Notes: a model not told the origin generated them from the sequence alone. Counted from the stretch's first letter, positions 1 through 8,208 are shown. The stretch: 57,121 nucleotides of DNA from Saccharofermentans sp. (GCA_016292145.1 JAEFBA010000005.1:1-57121); one strand, 5' to 3'. Translations and numbers: made by a program.

Positions 1-548
1 ATGATCCTGAGGGCATCAAGCTTGATATCGTTAAGGACATCAAGGAAGTTAAGAGAGGCAGAATCAGCGAGTATGCTGATCAGGTTGCTTCCGCTACATA
101 CACAGCTGATGCTAACGGCTCCAAGGGCATCTGGACAATTCCTTGTGACATCGCTCTTCCTTGCGCTACACAGAACGAGCTCAATCTCGATTCTGCTAAG
201 ACACTCGTTGCTAACGGCGTAAAGGTAGTAGGTGAGGGCGCTAACATGCCTACAACACTCGATGCTACTAAGTACCTCCAGGACAACGGCGTATTCTTCA
301 CACCCGGTAAGGCTTCCAACGCAGGCGGTGTTGCTACATCCGGTCTTGAAATGTGCCAGAACAGCGCTCGTCTTTCTTGGACATTCGAAGAAGTTGATGC
401 AAGGCTTAAGGGCATCATGGAGAACATCTTCCACACAGTTGATGCTACAGCTAAGGAAGTTGGCTGCGAGAACAACTACGTTGTCGGCGCTAACATCGCC
501 GGTCTCCTTAAGGTTTCTGACGCTATGATCGCTCAGGGCTGCATCTGA
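1..548 (+). CDS. gdhA: NADP-type glutamate dehydrogenase, C-terminal part
   Basis: Only the 3' end is in the window; codons are in frame from base 3 and the stop is TGA at 546-548, leaving about 181 residues. The enzyme interconverts 2-oxoglutarate plus ammonium and glutamate in the cytoplasm. The reading frame shows the Rossmann-side motifs VVGEGANMPTT and TPGKASNAGGVATSGLEM and the tail SWTFEEVDARLKGIM typical of the hexameric class I (GdhA) family. The family is about 445 residues, so roughly 60 percent is missing upstream. A strong terminator follows directly, so this is the end of its transcript. Shorter in-frame or other-frame starts inside this stretch are not used. Confidence 0.93.
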   Translation, partial: DPEGIKLDIVKDIKEVKRGRISEYADQVASATYTADANGSKGIWTIPCDIALPCATQNELNLDSAKTLVANGVKVVGEGANMPTTLDATKYLQDNGVFFTPGKASNAGGVATSGLEMCQNSARLSWTFEEVDARLKGIMENIFHTVDATAKEVGCENNYVVGANIAGLLKVSDAMIAQGCI

Positions 549-576
549 TAGAACTGAATCAGTTAAGGTAATAGAA

Positions 577-607
577 GGGGTTGTGACACGAGTCACAGCC
601 CCTTTTT
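577..607 (+). terminator. Intrinsic terminator after gdhA
   Basis: An 11-bp stem (GGGGTTGTGAC with GTCACAGCCCC, one G-T pair) closes a 4-base loop at 588-591 and is followed by TTTTT at 603-607. It lies 28 bases after the gdhA stop. Confidence 0.9.
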
Positions 608-685
608 GTTATGAAGATTACACAAAGCAGGGGAAATTGCCACAGTATTCTTCTAATATCTGTGATTAGGAAAATGACAGTCTGA

Positions 686-694
686 TGATATAAT
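686..694 (+). promoter_or_regulatory. Extended -10 promoter for the PP2C-like gene
   Basis: TG-A-TATAAT gives an extended -10 with TATAAT at 689-694. The region 17 bases upstream is a poor -35, as expected for extended -10 promoters. The predicted start is near 701, leaving a 5' leader of about 110 bases. Confidence 0.5.
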
Positions 695-762
695 TGTTTA
701 GTTAATATGGAGAATTATGAGTGCCCGACCGTAACACCGGCCCGGGTACGGTAAATATAGAA

Positions 763-784
763 TTTGCTTTAAGAATAAAGCAAA
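763..784 (+). other. Perfect hairpin in the 5' leader
   Basis: TTTGCTTTA at 763-771 pairs exactly with TAAAGCAAA at 776-784 around the loop AGAA. It ends 15 bases before the GGAG ribosome site (800-803) of the next gene. There is no T tract, so it is not a terminator. A GC-rich imperfect inverted repeat (CCGTA ... TACGG, about 729-751) lies just before it. Confidence 0.5.
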
Positions 785-811
785 GGATAAACAAAATATG
801 GAGCGATAAAG

Positions 812-2653
812 ATGAGTAAGACTGTAGCAACTTGTATTGCAGAGACTAACCTGATCCAGGGTGAGCCTCAGGAGAATGTATTCTTTCTTACACTTTCACG
901 TAAGATCGAAGATTTTCCCAACGAGTTCTTAAGAACAGCCAGATCGACATCACCTATTCAGATCTGCGCTATTTTCTCGACTATAGGTCCGGATAACCTT
1001 TCCGCAGTATTGAACCTTGAACTTAACGCCGAATTGGAGAGAATTGCCTCAGCATGCGCTAATCAGGCTGTTCTCGATTTTGACGGCTTTGCCAACACGG
1101 TAATCAACAACCTCAACGTAAAGGTATGCAATTTCGCTGCCAACAAGGGAACACAGTTCAAGACTTCAATGTCTATGTTCGTAATAGAAGGCGATATCCT
1201 TCGTGTAATCCATGTCGGTATCACGAAGGCGGTTCTCTTCAGAAATAACCGCATCATGCTCCTTACTGAAGAACAGACCGTTGCCCACAGATATGTTCAG
1301 ATGGGCGCTATCCAGCCTTCCGAAGAGCTTACGCATCCTGAGAACATGAATCTTACCCAGTATCTCGGAAAGATGCCTCAGGAAGGTCCCGTAAATGCAG
1401 ACAAGAAGGTTCACTTGAAGCTTCAGGACAACGATGAGCTGTTCCTTATGGGTGTTGGCCTTTCAAGAAGACTTCCTTCACAGATGAGAAATTCCATCAT
1501 CGCAAAGCCTTTAACAACTGAGGTCAAGGCCAAGGAGATCATCAATGCAGCTGTAAGCTACGGAATCAAGTCCGGTCTTACGCTTATCGACATGAAGGTC
1601 GAATCTACATTCCTGCTTCCCGGCGATGCAGTCATCAACAGTAATCTCAGAACGGAAGCCGGTCTTTCAAGAAGAGATAATCAGAAAGCCGCAGAATCCA
1701 ATGCATTTACTGATTTCGAAAATGACAGAGACTTGGATTATGATTCCGATTCTTCCGATACGATCAACTATGTTCCCGGTTCTGCAGTTGCAAGCTATGC
1801 CGAGAGCGACGAAGAGGAGCTTATCGTAAATGAGAGCAAGGAAAGGGTTAAGACGATAATAATCCCTCTCATCATCTTCATCGTCTGCATTCTTCTCGGA
1901 TTCGGCGTAACATTCATGATCTTCAACATGAAGGATCTTATCAATTTCGGTGACTCGACTACAACGACACTTCCTGTCGGCGTAGGTTCAGTCCTTTACG
2001 CTTCCGAGAATATGGTTCCTGTTTATTCCAAGGCTTCCGAAGAGGCAACAGTCATCGGAACTCTTAATCTCGGCGATCCCGTAACTCTTAAGGAGATCAC
2101 CAATGAGGCTTTCTCCAAGATCCTCACGGCAAACAATGTAACAGGCTATGTTGCAAGCGATAAGCTTACAGCAGAGAATCCTATTACAGGCACAAGCGAA
2201 TTCGATCCCTTCGGTGATGCTACATCGGTAACAACAGGCGAAGTTACGCTTCCTGACGGTGAGACAGTTCAGACAACAGGCGTTAAGAAGGACAACATTT
2301 ACTATCCTCCGACGGCTACGCCGAAGCCGACTCTCGAGTCTATCGGTACTGATGAGTTCGGTAATCCTATCTATCCTACACCTACACCTGATCCGAATAA
2401 GCCAACGCCGACTACGGATCCGAATAAGCCGACACCGACGCCTACAACGCCTCCGGCATCACCTACACCCGGAGGTGGAGATAAGCCGACAGAGGCACCC
2501 AAGCCGACTCAGCCTACAGAGGCACCTAAGCCGACCGATCCGCCTAAGCCGACTGATCCGCCAAAGCCGACTGATCCGCCGAAGCCGACTGATCCGCCGC
2601 CGCCGCCGAAACCCACAGATCCTCCGGCAAATGGTGGAGATAATAACGGCTAA
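812..2653 (+). CDS. Membrane protein with degenerate PP2C-like domain, SH3-like domain and Pro-rich tail
   Basis: 613 residues, ATG with GGAG 8 bases upstream. Residues about 1-270 follow the PP2C phosphatase pattern (TSMSMFVIEGD, then a stretch matching the family's GDSRAYL region, then a glycine-leucine element near the end). The metal-binding aspartates look lost: the VGDSR position reads VGITK, and the SDGL position reads MGVGL. Residues about 348-371 form one membrane helix, so the N-domain should be cytoplasmic. Residues about 388-455 resemble a bacterial SH3 domain (VPVYSKASEEATVIGTLNLG ... GYVASDKL), probably outside the cell. From about 503 the chain is a Thr/Pro tail with KPTDPP repeats, which could span or touch the wall. 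I infer a non-catalytic sensor or scaffold; the PP2C call is by pattern only. Confidence 0.7.
   Translation: MSKTVATCIAETNLIQGEPQENVFFLTLSRKIEDFPNEFLRTARSTSPIQICAIFSTIGPDNLSAVLNLELNAELERIASACANQAVLDFDGFANTVINNLNVKVCNFAANKGTQFKTSMSMFVIEGDILRVIHVGITKAVLFRNNRIMLLTEEQTVAHRYVQMGAIQPSEELTHPENMNLTQYLGKMPQEGPVNADKKVHLKLQDNDELFLMGVGLSRRLPSQMRNSIIAKPLTTEVKAKEIINAAVSYGIKSGLTLIDMKVESTFLLPGDAVINSNLRTEAGLSRRDNQKAAESNAFTDFENDRDLDYDSDSSDTINYVPGSAVASYAESDEEELIVNESKERVKTIIIPLIIFIVCILLGFGVTFMIFNMKDLINFGDSTTTTLPVGVGSVLYASENMVPVYSKASEEATVIGTLNLGDPVTLKEITNEAFSKILTANNVTGYVASDKLTAENPITGTSEFDPFGDATSVTTGEVTLPDGETVQTTGVKKDNIYYPPTATPKPTLESIGTDEFGNPIYPTPTPDPNKPTPTTDPNKPTPTPTTPPASPTPGGGDKPTEAPKPTQPTEAPKPTDPPKPTDPPKPTDPPKPTDPPPPPKPTDPPANGGDNNG
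2528..2599 (+). repeat. 18-bp tandem repeat encoding KPTDPP
   Basis: Four adjacent 18-base units starting AAGCCGA at 2528, 2546, 2564 and 2582 differ at only one or two positions, and a degenerate copy follows after a CCG run. They encode the proline-rich tail. Copy number in such near-identical arrays tends to vary between strains. Confidence 0.85.
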
Positions 2654-2680
2654 CGCTGTTTTCGAGCAAACAAAATCTAC

Positions 2681-2710
2681 AGAGCTGTCTCATATGAGGC
2701 AGCTCTTTTT
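2681..2710 (+). terminator. Intrinsic terminator
   Basis: AGAGCTG(T)CTC pairs with GAG(G)CAGCTCT around ATAT (2681-2706), followed by a T run to 2710. It separates the PP2C-like gene from the secreted-peptide cassette. Confidence 0.9.
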
Positions 2711-2745
2711 ATTTCTAACGGGGACTAATGTGTAAAACAAAGCGT

Positions 2746-2774
2746 TTGATATTTAGTGCTACAACTTGTAAAAT
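2746..2774 (+). promoter_or_regulatory. Promoter of the secreted-peptide/ABC cassette
   Basis: TTGATA at 2746-2751 and TAAAAT at 2769-2774 are separated by exactly 17 bases. It is the only good match in the 2711-2977 gap and predicts a start near 2781. Confidence 0.6.
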
Positions 2775-2977
2775 TTTTTTATGAATGCTAGTATTCATTT
2801 GGGGATTTACCAAGGTTCAATTCAAGTAACATTTTAAGAACGTGTCATGGCATCGTGCTGTAACTGTCATGCGCAGTATTTTTATTGCACATGAAGGTTT
2901 AACAGTAACGATATGCCGGTCAATTTACACATGGGAAAATCACACAATGTGAAATGTTATTTTGGGAGGACACTTTT
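2775..2977 (+). other. AT-rich untranslated leader, about 200 bases
   Basis: No gene is visible here. The stretch begins with a T run, then a near-palindromic hairpin with arms ATGAAT (2781-2786) and ATTCAT (2793-2798). The remainder is AT-rich without a convincing terminator. The GGGAGGA ribosome site of the next gene ends it. Confidence 0.4.
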
Positions 2978-3328
2978 ATGGTTAAACGTATTATTTCAAT
3001 TGTTTTAGCAGTTGTGGTTATTGCCGGATTTGCGGTTGTTTGTTCCGCGGATAAGAATACCGATAATATAGGTGGAAAGTTCAGTAGTCATAGAGAGTAT
3101 TGCTATTTTAATGGCGTTGAAGGTTCTAATAAAGTTGTTCTTGCAGCTGAGGCATTTAAAAATAATAAATCCTTAGGAGCGAAGAGAGAGACTTGGGAAG
3201 ATGGAAATTTTCTATTTTATAAAGAAGTCACATACTATAAATCTTCATCAACCAAAGGATATCATGTCGGTTATTACATGAAAAACAAATCCATGTACTA
3301 CAACAGAGGCTATGATTACGAATCCTAA
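2978..3328 (+). CDS. Small secreted protein, possible lactococcin-972-like bacteriocin
   Basis: 116 residues. ATG 2978 is chosen because GGGAGGA lies just upstream and the product then begins with a clean signal peptide (KR, a hydrophobic run, then CSA before DKN). The mature part is about 92 residues, basic and rich in Tyr, Lys, Asn and Ser, and ends in a Tyr-rich segment (GYHVGYYMKNKSMYYNRGY). I do not recognise it firmly. Lactococcin-972-type bacteriocins are small secreted proteins with a Tyr-rich C-terminus encoded beside a multi-membrane-span protein and an ABC ATPase, and the downstream genes fit that. Base composition is clearly more AT-rich than that of neighbouring genes, suggesting separate acquisition. 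It could instead be a peptide signal or the cassette's substrate. Confidence 0.55.
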   Translation: MVKRIISIVLAVVVIAGFAVVCSADKNTDNIGGKFSSHREYCYFNGVEGSNKVVLAAEAFKNNKSLGAKRETWEDGNFLFYKEVTYYKSSSTKGYHVGYYMKNKSMYYNRGYDYES

Positions 3329-3350
3329 TAATTAACCATTCATCCGGACT

Positions 3351-4547
3351 ATGAGTTTATTCTTTAAACATCTGTATGAACATATTTTAAGCCACGCCAT
3401 CACGCTGGTCCTTTATGCGTCTGTAACTGTGTTGGGTATCTTTTGTGTTTCAAGCTACTATGTCAGTGCTTCACAGGGCTTGAAGGCATACAAAGCATAT
3501 GGGCTTGATGAGACGCTGGTTTATTATCCGGAATATTCAATGGCCGATATGATAAGGATTGATTTTAGCGGGAGCAACGAACCGGATGAATTGCTCAACC
3601 TGATCAACCATCTTGATTGTGTATCAGCCGCTGAATATGAGACATTTACCAGAGGCATTACCCTTGTAAACCAGGAGCGTGCAGCATCCGGGCAACCATT
3701 TTACCTGGATGCTGCACAGCTTCCTAAGGATCTGAAGGGTTTTCCATACCGCATCGTGAAGGGTAGGGCGCCTTCTCCTGATGCACCTGATGAGATATGT
3801 ATCTCAAGCAATTACATTGGAAGATGTAATGTCGGCGATACACTGGTCCTGAACAGGGCCAGGAATCCTGAAGAGGAATACCGCTTCAAGGTAACCGGTT
3901 TCTTCGATATCAATTCCAGGGCGCTTTTTGGCGACAGTTATGTCTGTCAGATCGACAGCAGCAGGGGCGCTTACGCGAGCGCGTTTACTTATGGTGATGT
4001 GCTGCCTGAAGATGTGACAGGCAACAGGGATATCATGATCATCCGCCCGGCAGCAGGGTACACTGTAAGCGATATAAAGCCGCAGGTGCTTAAAGTTGCC
4101 GGACGCGGGACCGCTTACACTTATGAAGAATACCGCGATAAGCTCTACGATGCTGACAGCGATAATGCCGTAGTATTTAAGGCTATTGCGATAGCGACGG
4201 CGATAGTCACGTTAGAGCTCCTTATCGCGTACACGCTTATACAACTTTCACTGAGAAAGAACGAACTGGTCATCTACTATCTTAACGGCGGCTCGTGGCT
4301 TTATGTGTGCCTGACCGCGTGTTTTTCTTATCTTCCGACAGTTCTTGCCGGGCTTGTTACCGGCATTTGCATATATAACTTCAATTCCGTGATGAAGTCG
4401 TATTCGAACGGCCTTTTTATCCTGGATTGGAAGACTGTTGCGGCTGTGTCAGGAGTGCTTCTTGGCGCATATATTCTGGTCAATCTTTTGTTCTTCGCTT
4501 ACGAATACAGAAGATCTCCTATAGAGATGTTGAGGATCGAAGGATGA
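3351..4547 (+). CDS. FtsX/MacB-type ABC transporter permease, large subunit
   Basis: 398 residues. Topology is one N-terminal membrane helix (about 12-36), an extracytoplasmic domain of about 230 residues, then three helices (about 272-297, 308-335, 362-385). This is the layout of type VII (FtsX/MacB/LolC) ABC proteins. The C-terminus PIEMLRIEG is the usual FtsX-family ending. These systems extract or move substrates mechanically at the outer face of the membrane. It starts 22 bases after the secreted-peptide gene and its stop overlaps the next start (ATGA). In lactococcin-972-like loci the membrane partner is a single long protein; here the same role may be divided between this and the next gene. 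Confidence 0.75.
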   Translation: MSLFFKHLYEHILSHAITLVLYASVTVLGIFCVSSYYVSASQGLKAYKAYGLDETLVYYPEYSMADMIRIDFSGSNEPDELLNLINHLDCVSAAEYETFTRGITLVNQERAASGQPFYLDAAQLPKDLKGFPYRIVKGRAPSPDAPDEICISSNYIGRCNVGDTLVLNRARNPEEEYRFKVTGFFDINSRALFGDSYVCQIDSSRGAYASAFTYGDVLPEDVTGNRDIMIIRPAAGYTVSDIKPQVLKVAGRGTAYTYEEYRDKLYDADSDNAVVFKAIAIATAIVTLELLIAYTLIQLSLRKNELVIYYLNGGSWLYVCLTACFSYLPTVLAGLVTGICIYNFNSVMKSYSNGLFILDWKTVAAVSGVLLGAYILVNLLFFAYEYRRSPIEMLRIEG

Positions 4548-5281
4548 GGCTTATAAAGATCACAATTAAAGCTCTTGCCGACAGACCTCTCATCAATCTG
4601 TTTGTGTGTCTTGCGCTCGCGCTGCTGGTTTTCGCGCAGGGCCTGATCGCGAATGCTTATTCATTCTCAATGTCGGGTGAGATGTATCTTTATACGAGCT
4701 ACACCTTTATCAGCGGCAGCGACAGTTCAGATAAGGTACAGGTGCTCAAGGACAATTATCCGAAGAGCCTTGTGCGCGCCAATGACATTTATGCTGACGA
4801 TAACAATCCGGAGATAGTTGTTTTCAGATATAACAGAGTCCTTAAGAATGGCGAGCTGGCCAAGCTCAGAAAATATGCGGCGCACTACATGCCGGATGCT
4901 GAGTTCGCGGCGCCGGAAGTATATCAGGACAGCTACGACGTGTTTAAAGAGATCGTTATCTTCGCGCTCATAACGGCCGTCATCCTGATAGTGCTGATAC
5001 CTGTGATCAACTACCCCATCCAGGTCAGGAAGAGCGAGTTTATCAGCTACAGGATATGCGGCGCGGCAAACGGTTTTATATTGGCTGCGCGTTTTGTACA
5101 TGTGGCGTGCCTGTCGATTCTTGCAGGCGTCATAGGCATTGCCGGACTGTTCATCTATTCAAGGTGGACTCACGCGGGCAATCTGGGACTTCTCGCGATC
5201 CTTATTCCATTGCTGTTCTTCGCCACGGTTACGGCTGAGACGACGATCGCCGGCATAGCGGAGGCTTACCATGAGAAATAA
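4544..5281 (+). CDS. FtsX-type ABC permease, small subunit
   Basis: 245 residues from ATG 4544, which overlaps the previous TGA, with AGGATCGAAGG as ribosome site; longer upstream readings in this frame run through the preceding gene and are not credible. One helix (about 17-38), a short external loop of about 90 residues, then three helices (about 132-155, 175-205, 214-238). The external domain is much smaller than in the partner, so the two probably form an asymmetric heterodimer driven by the ATPase at 7519. The last 11 bases overlap the lipoprotein gene, so translation is likely coupled. Confidence 0.7.
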   Translation: MRLIKITIKALADRPLINLFVCLALALLVFAQGLIANAYSFSMSGEMYLYTSYTFISGSDSSDKVQVLKDNYPKSLVRANDIYADDNNPEIVVFRYNRVLKNGELAKLRKYAAHYMPDAEFAAPEVYQDSYDVFKEIVIFALITAVILIVLIPVINYPIQVRKSEFISYRICGAANGFILAARFVHVACLSILAGVIGIAGLFIYSRWTHAGNLGLLAILIPLLFFATVTAETTIAGIAEAYHEK

Positions 5282-7508
5282 GTTAAGAATGATCTCATGC
5301 ATCGTGATGCTGTCAGTAATACTCGGCGGCTGCAGTCTGTTCCGCAAGTTCAATGTGACGGAACTGGGCGCGCCTTTAGTTAAAACCTATGCAGCGAGCG
5401 TTGATACCTTGTTGACGGGTGACGGGATCGAGAATGAATTTCTGTCGGTATATAAGAGCTCGTACGATATCGAAGGCTATGTCATGACGGGCACGAAGGC
5501 AGGGGACATCGCTTGGATCCTATACGGGTCTGAAGATATCGGCATCGTTGGCTCAGGTCTCAACTGCAGGATCGATAACATCCTTCAGAAAGACGAGAAC
5601 GTTCTTGCTGCTTCGGAGGTCACTCCCGGCATGTTTGTAATCGCGACGGACAACGGCTCTGATGTCTGGGGCGCTCCTGTACGCCTGATCATATACGACT
5701 TCGCCAATTTGCGACTAGTCGCAAATTCCGTGATCGAAGAGACTTCGGGTGACGGCTTCTCCGGCATGTGTACGGACGATTCAGGCAATATCTATGTTGT
5801 GGCGGGCTCGAAAATCATAAAGCTCGGAAACGACCTCTCCTTAAAGACTTCCGCGACACTCAGCGATTACTATTTCGATTCCGTGTGCTGCAAAGACGGT
5901 GCGCTGTATCTGACATCTTATTCGGATTCCGGCAGCGGCCTTAATATCGTGAAGCTCAAGAGCGAAGGCCTATCGTTAGATCGCGTGTACAACATCACCG
6001 CAGATTCAAATAACGACAGCCTTAAGTTCATCGGGCAGGACAGCGATGCAGTCTATCTTATAAAGAACGACCGCTTCCTGATGAGGTTCTCTGCAACCAA
6101 TGATTCCCTCATCCAGATTGCGAACCTTGATGAATACAGGATCGTGACATCGGACAGGAGTATTGTCTATAACAACGGTCAGTTCCTGATCTACGGTGAA
6201 TATAGGGGCGCTGACGGATTGTTCGCGTTGAAGCTCGGCGATGAGATAGTGGGCAGGACAGAGATCGAGCTTGCCGTGATCGGCGTCACCGACAAGTGGC
6301 TCGACAGGCGCATTGCGGATTTCAATGCCGATAACCGCAAGTACCATCTGACGGTCAAATACTATACGGACAGTACGATCCCTGACAGCGTGTACTGCAC
6401 TACCGATGCCGAGAGATTAATGCTCGATCTTTCTTCAGGCAACGTCCCCGACATGATCTGCACAGGCAAACTGTATGCTTCAGTTATTAAGCATTCAGGC
6501 ATGCTCATGAACTTGCACGACTGCGCCGATCTTAACGATTCGCAATACCTCACCAGTGTATGGAACGGCATGAAGGAACAGGATGGAACGATGCTCCTTG
6601 CAGCGCCGTTCTTCCGCTTCTCAGGCTTTGCGGGCAAGTCCGGTGATATTCTCTCCTGCAAGAGTGAACATGTCATCCGCCACGACGATGCAAAGACGCT
6701 CACGGATGCACTGGTGAACCGCCTGTTGACCCTTGATACATATTCTTCCGAGAAACTCTACAGTTACATGGAGTTCATCGACAACCATAAGACGCTCACA
6801 TATACGGAGAACATGAGCGTCGCGTCACAGATCCGCTCAGGCGATCTCGGCTTCATCGATTGCGAGGCCGGAGGGTTCGGCAACTATCTGCTTCTCTGCG
6901 AATATTTCGGAGGCGCGCCGGAGATGGCTCTGCCTATTGTTAATTGCGACATGTTCTTCGGTGTTTTCGAGAACACAGACTGCAGGGAAGGTGTAAAGCA
7001 GTTCCTTGAATACTGTTTCTCGGACGATGCGCTTTCTGATGATGCGGCAAACGTCATGTCCAGAACACCGGTCTCAAAGGCTGTGATCGAGAACATAATC
7101 GGCATGACCACCAAGGCCTATAACGATTCACAGATCAAGCCAGGCGAGGCTTCTGTCAACGGCGTATACCAGCAGGATGCGCTCCTGATCTATTCGGACA
7201 AAGAGGTATCGGACGCGGGCCTTAAGGTCGTCCAGGAGATCAACGACATGGAGCAGGGCAAGGAGGTTGACCACACTCCGCTGTCGCCCGGCGACCTTCG
7301 CAAATTCAGCGCAGATGAGGTCAGCAAGCTTGCCGACAGCTACCGCGCTCTTCTTAACAACAAGGCGGCCCTCTATCTCCCGTCGCCTTACATGTCGGAT
7401 ATCGCATATCCCATTATCGATAAATACTGTGCCGGTGACATCTCAGCAGATAACGCCGCCAAGGAAATAGATAACGCAATCAGAAAGTACATATCCGAGC
7501 AGAATTAA
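5271..7508 (+). CDS. Large lipoprotein: propeller-like N-half plus solute-binding-like C-half
   Basis: 745 residues; ATG 5271 has GGAGG upstream. Lipobox LGGC puts the lipidated Cys at 21. Residues about 40-330 consist of repeating short strand-like segments (for example DDSGNIYVVAGSKIIKLG), consistent with a beta-propeller. From about 335 the chain reads like a family 1 extracellular solute-binding protein (VIGVTDKWLDRRIADFN, then LSSGNVPDMICTG). The gene sits between permeases and ATPase, and FtsX-type exporters do not normally use binding proteins, so it may capture a peptide or act as an immunity or accessory factor at the outer face. A perfect 22-bp palindrome lies inside the gene (5706-5727). 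Function is inferred from context. Confidence 0.65.
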   Translation: MRNKLRMISCIVMLSVILGGCSLFRKFNVTELGAPLVKTYAASVDTLLTGDGIENEFLSVYKSSYDIEGYVMTGTKAGDIAWILYGSEDIGIVGSGLNCRIDNILQKDENVLAASEVTPGMFVIATDNGSDVWGAPVRLIIYDFANLRLVANSVIEETSGDGFSGMCTDDSGNIYVVAGSKIIKLGNDLSLKTSATLSDYYFDSVCCKDGALYLTSYSDSGSGLNIVKLKSEGLSLDRVYNITADSNNDSLKFIGQDSDAVYLIKNDRFLMRFSATNDSLIQIANLDEYRIVTSDRSIVYNNGQFLIYGEYRGADGLFALKLGDEIVGRTEIELAVIGVTDKWLDRRIADFNADNRKYHLTVKYYTDSTIPDSVYCTTDAERLMLDLSSGNVPDMICTGKLYASVIKHSGMLMNLHDCADLNDSQYLTSVWNGMKEQDGTMLLAAPFFRFSGFAGKSGDILSCKSEHVIRHDDAKTLTDALVNRLLTLDTYSSEKLYSYMEFIDNHKTLTYTENMSVASQIRSGDLGFIDCEAGGFGNYLLLCEYFGGAPEMALPIVNCDMFFGVFENTDCREGVKQFLEYCFSDDALSDDAANVMSRTPVSKAVIENIIGMTTKAYNDSQIKPGEASVNGVYQQDALLIYSDKEVSDAGLKVVQEINDMEQGKEVDHTPLSPGDLRKFSADEVSKLADSYRALLNNKAALYLPSPYMSDIAYPIIDKYCAGDISADNAAKEIDNAIRKYISEQN
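5706..5727. repeat. Perfect 22-bp palindrome inside a coding region
   Basis: The 11 bases at 5706-5716 (AATTTGCGACT) are exactly reverse-complemented at 5717-5727, with no spacer. The flanking bases 5705 and 5728 break the symmetry. It encodes the segment around ANLRLVANS of the lipoprotein. Confidence 0.9.
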
Positions 7509-7518
7509 GGGTGAAAAA

Positions 7519-8187
7519 ATGGAAAACGCAATTGAACTTAAGTCCGTAAGCAAAGTGTATAAGACTAAAGGCGCAGACGATGTAGTCGCACTTGATGAAC
7601 TGACGCTTGAGGTCAGAAGAGGCGAATTTGTAGCTGTGTGCGGAGTGTCAGGCTCAGGCAAATCGACTTTGCTCCACATCATCGGATGTCTTGATAAGCC
7701 GACTTCCGGAACTGTCATTGTATCCGGCACTGATGTGAGCGGCCTTAATGACGTCGAACTAGCAAAGATAAGAAGCGAGAGGATCGGAATCGTGCTTCAG
7801 GACTTTGCACTCATACCTTACAGGACTGCTTATGATAACGTCATGGTTCCTTTGTATTTCTCGAAAAACAGGAAGAATGCAAAAAAGAGGATAATGGAAT
7901 CTCTGGAGAAGACCGGCGTTGCAGATCTTGCAAAACGCGAGATAAAAAAGATGTCAGGCGGACAGAAACAGCGCGTAGCCATTGCAAGAGCCATCGTTAA
8001 TTATCCTGATATCATCCTTGCTGATGAGCCGACAGGGCAGCTTGATTCCAAGACCAAGAAAGAAATCGCGGAATTGTTTAAGACCATTAATTCCGAAGGC
8101 GTCACGATCGTCGTAGTAACCCACGATGACGAACTTGCCAAGACTGCTGACCGAATCGTCAGGATATCCGACGGCAGGATAGTCTGA
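7519..8187 (+). CDS. ABC transporter ATP-binding protein (LolD/MacB class)
   Basis: 222 residues with all nucleotide-binding motifs: Walker A GVSGSGKST (42-50), Q-loop LQDF, signature MSGGQKQR (145-152), Walker B IILADEPTG and the H-loop Thr-His-Asp near 201. Length and the LLHIIGCLDKPTSG segment are typical of the MacB/LolD/SalX group that powers FtsX-type permeases. It follows the lipoprotein by 10 bases and is the last gene of the cassette. It should drive the 3351 and 4544 products from the cytoplasmic side. A bidirectional terminator follows. Confidence 0.9.
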   Translation: MENAIELKSVSKVYKTKGADDVVALDELTLEVRRGEFVAVCGVSGSGKSTLLHIIGCLDKPTSGTVIVSGTDVSGLNDVELAKIRSERIGIVLQDFALIPYRTAYDNVMVPLYFSKNRKNAKKRIMESLEKTGVADLAKREIKKMSGGQKQRVAIARAIVNYPDIILADEPTGQLDSKTKKEIAELFKTINSEGVTIVVVTHDDELAKTADRIVRISDGRIV

Positions 8188-8208
8188 ATTTAATTTAATG
8201 GAAAGAAC

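Noticed and set aside
2528..2620. Tandem repeats as a possible CRISPR array
   Set aside because: Units are adjacent 18-mers without spacers and encode KPTDPP in frame.
2259..2735. Arg/Ser-rich forward frame of 158 codons
   Set aside because: It is the shifted reading of the proline-rich repeat region of the PP2C-like gene and has no ribosome site.
4427..4543. Longer start for the small permease
   Set aside because: It would overlap the large permease by 120 bases in another frame; ATG 4544 has the usual ATGA overlap and a ribosome site.
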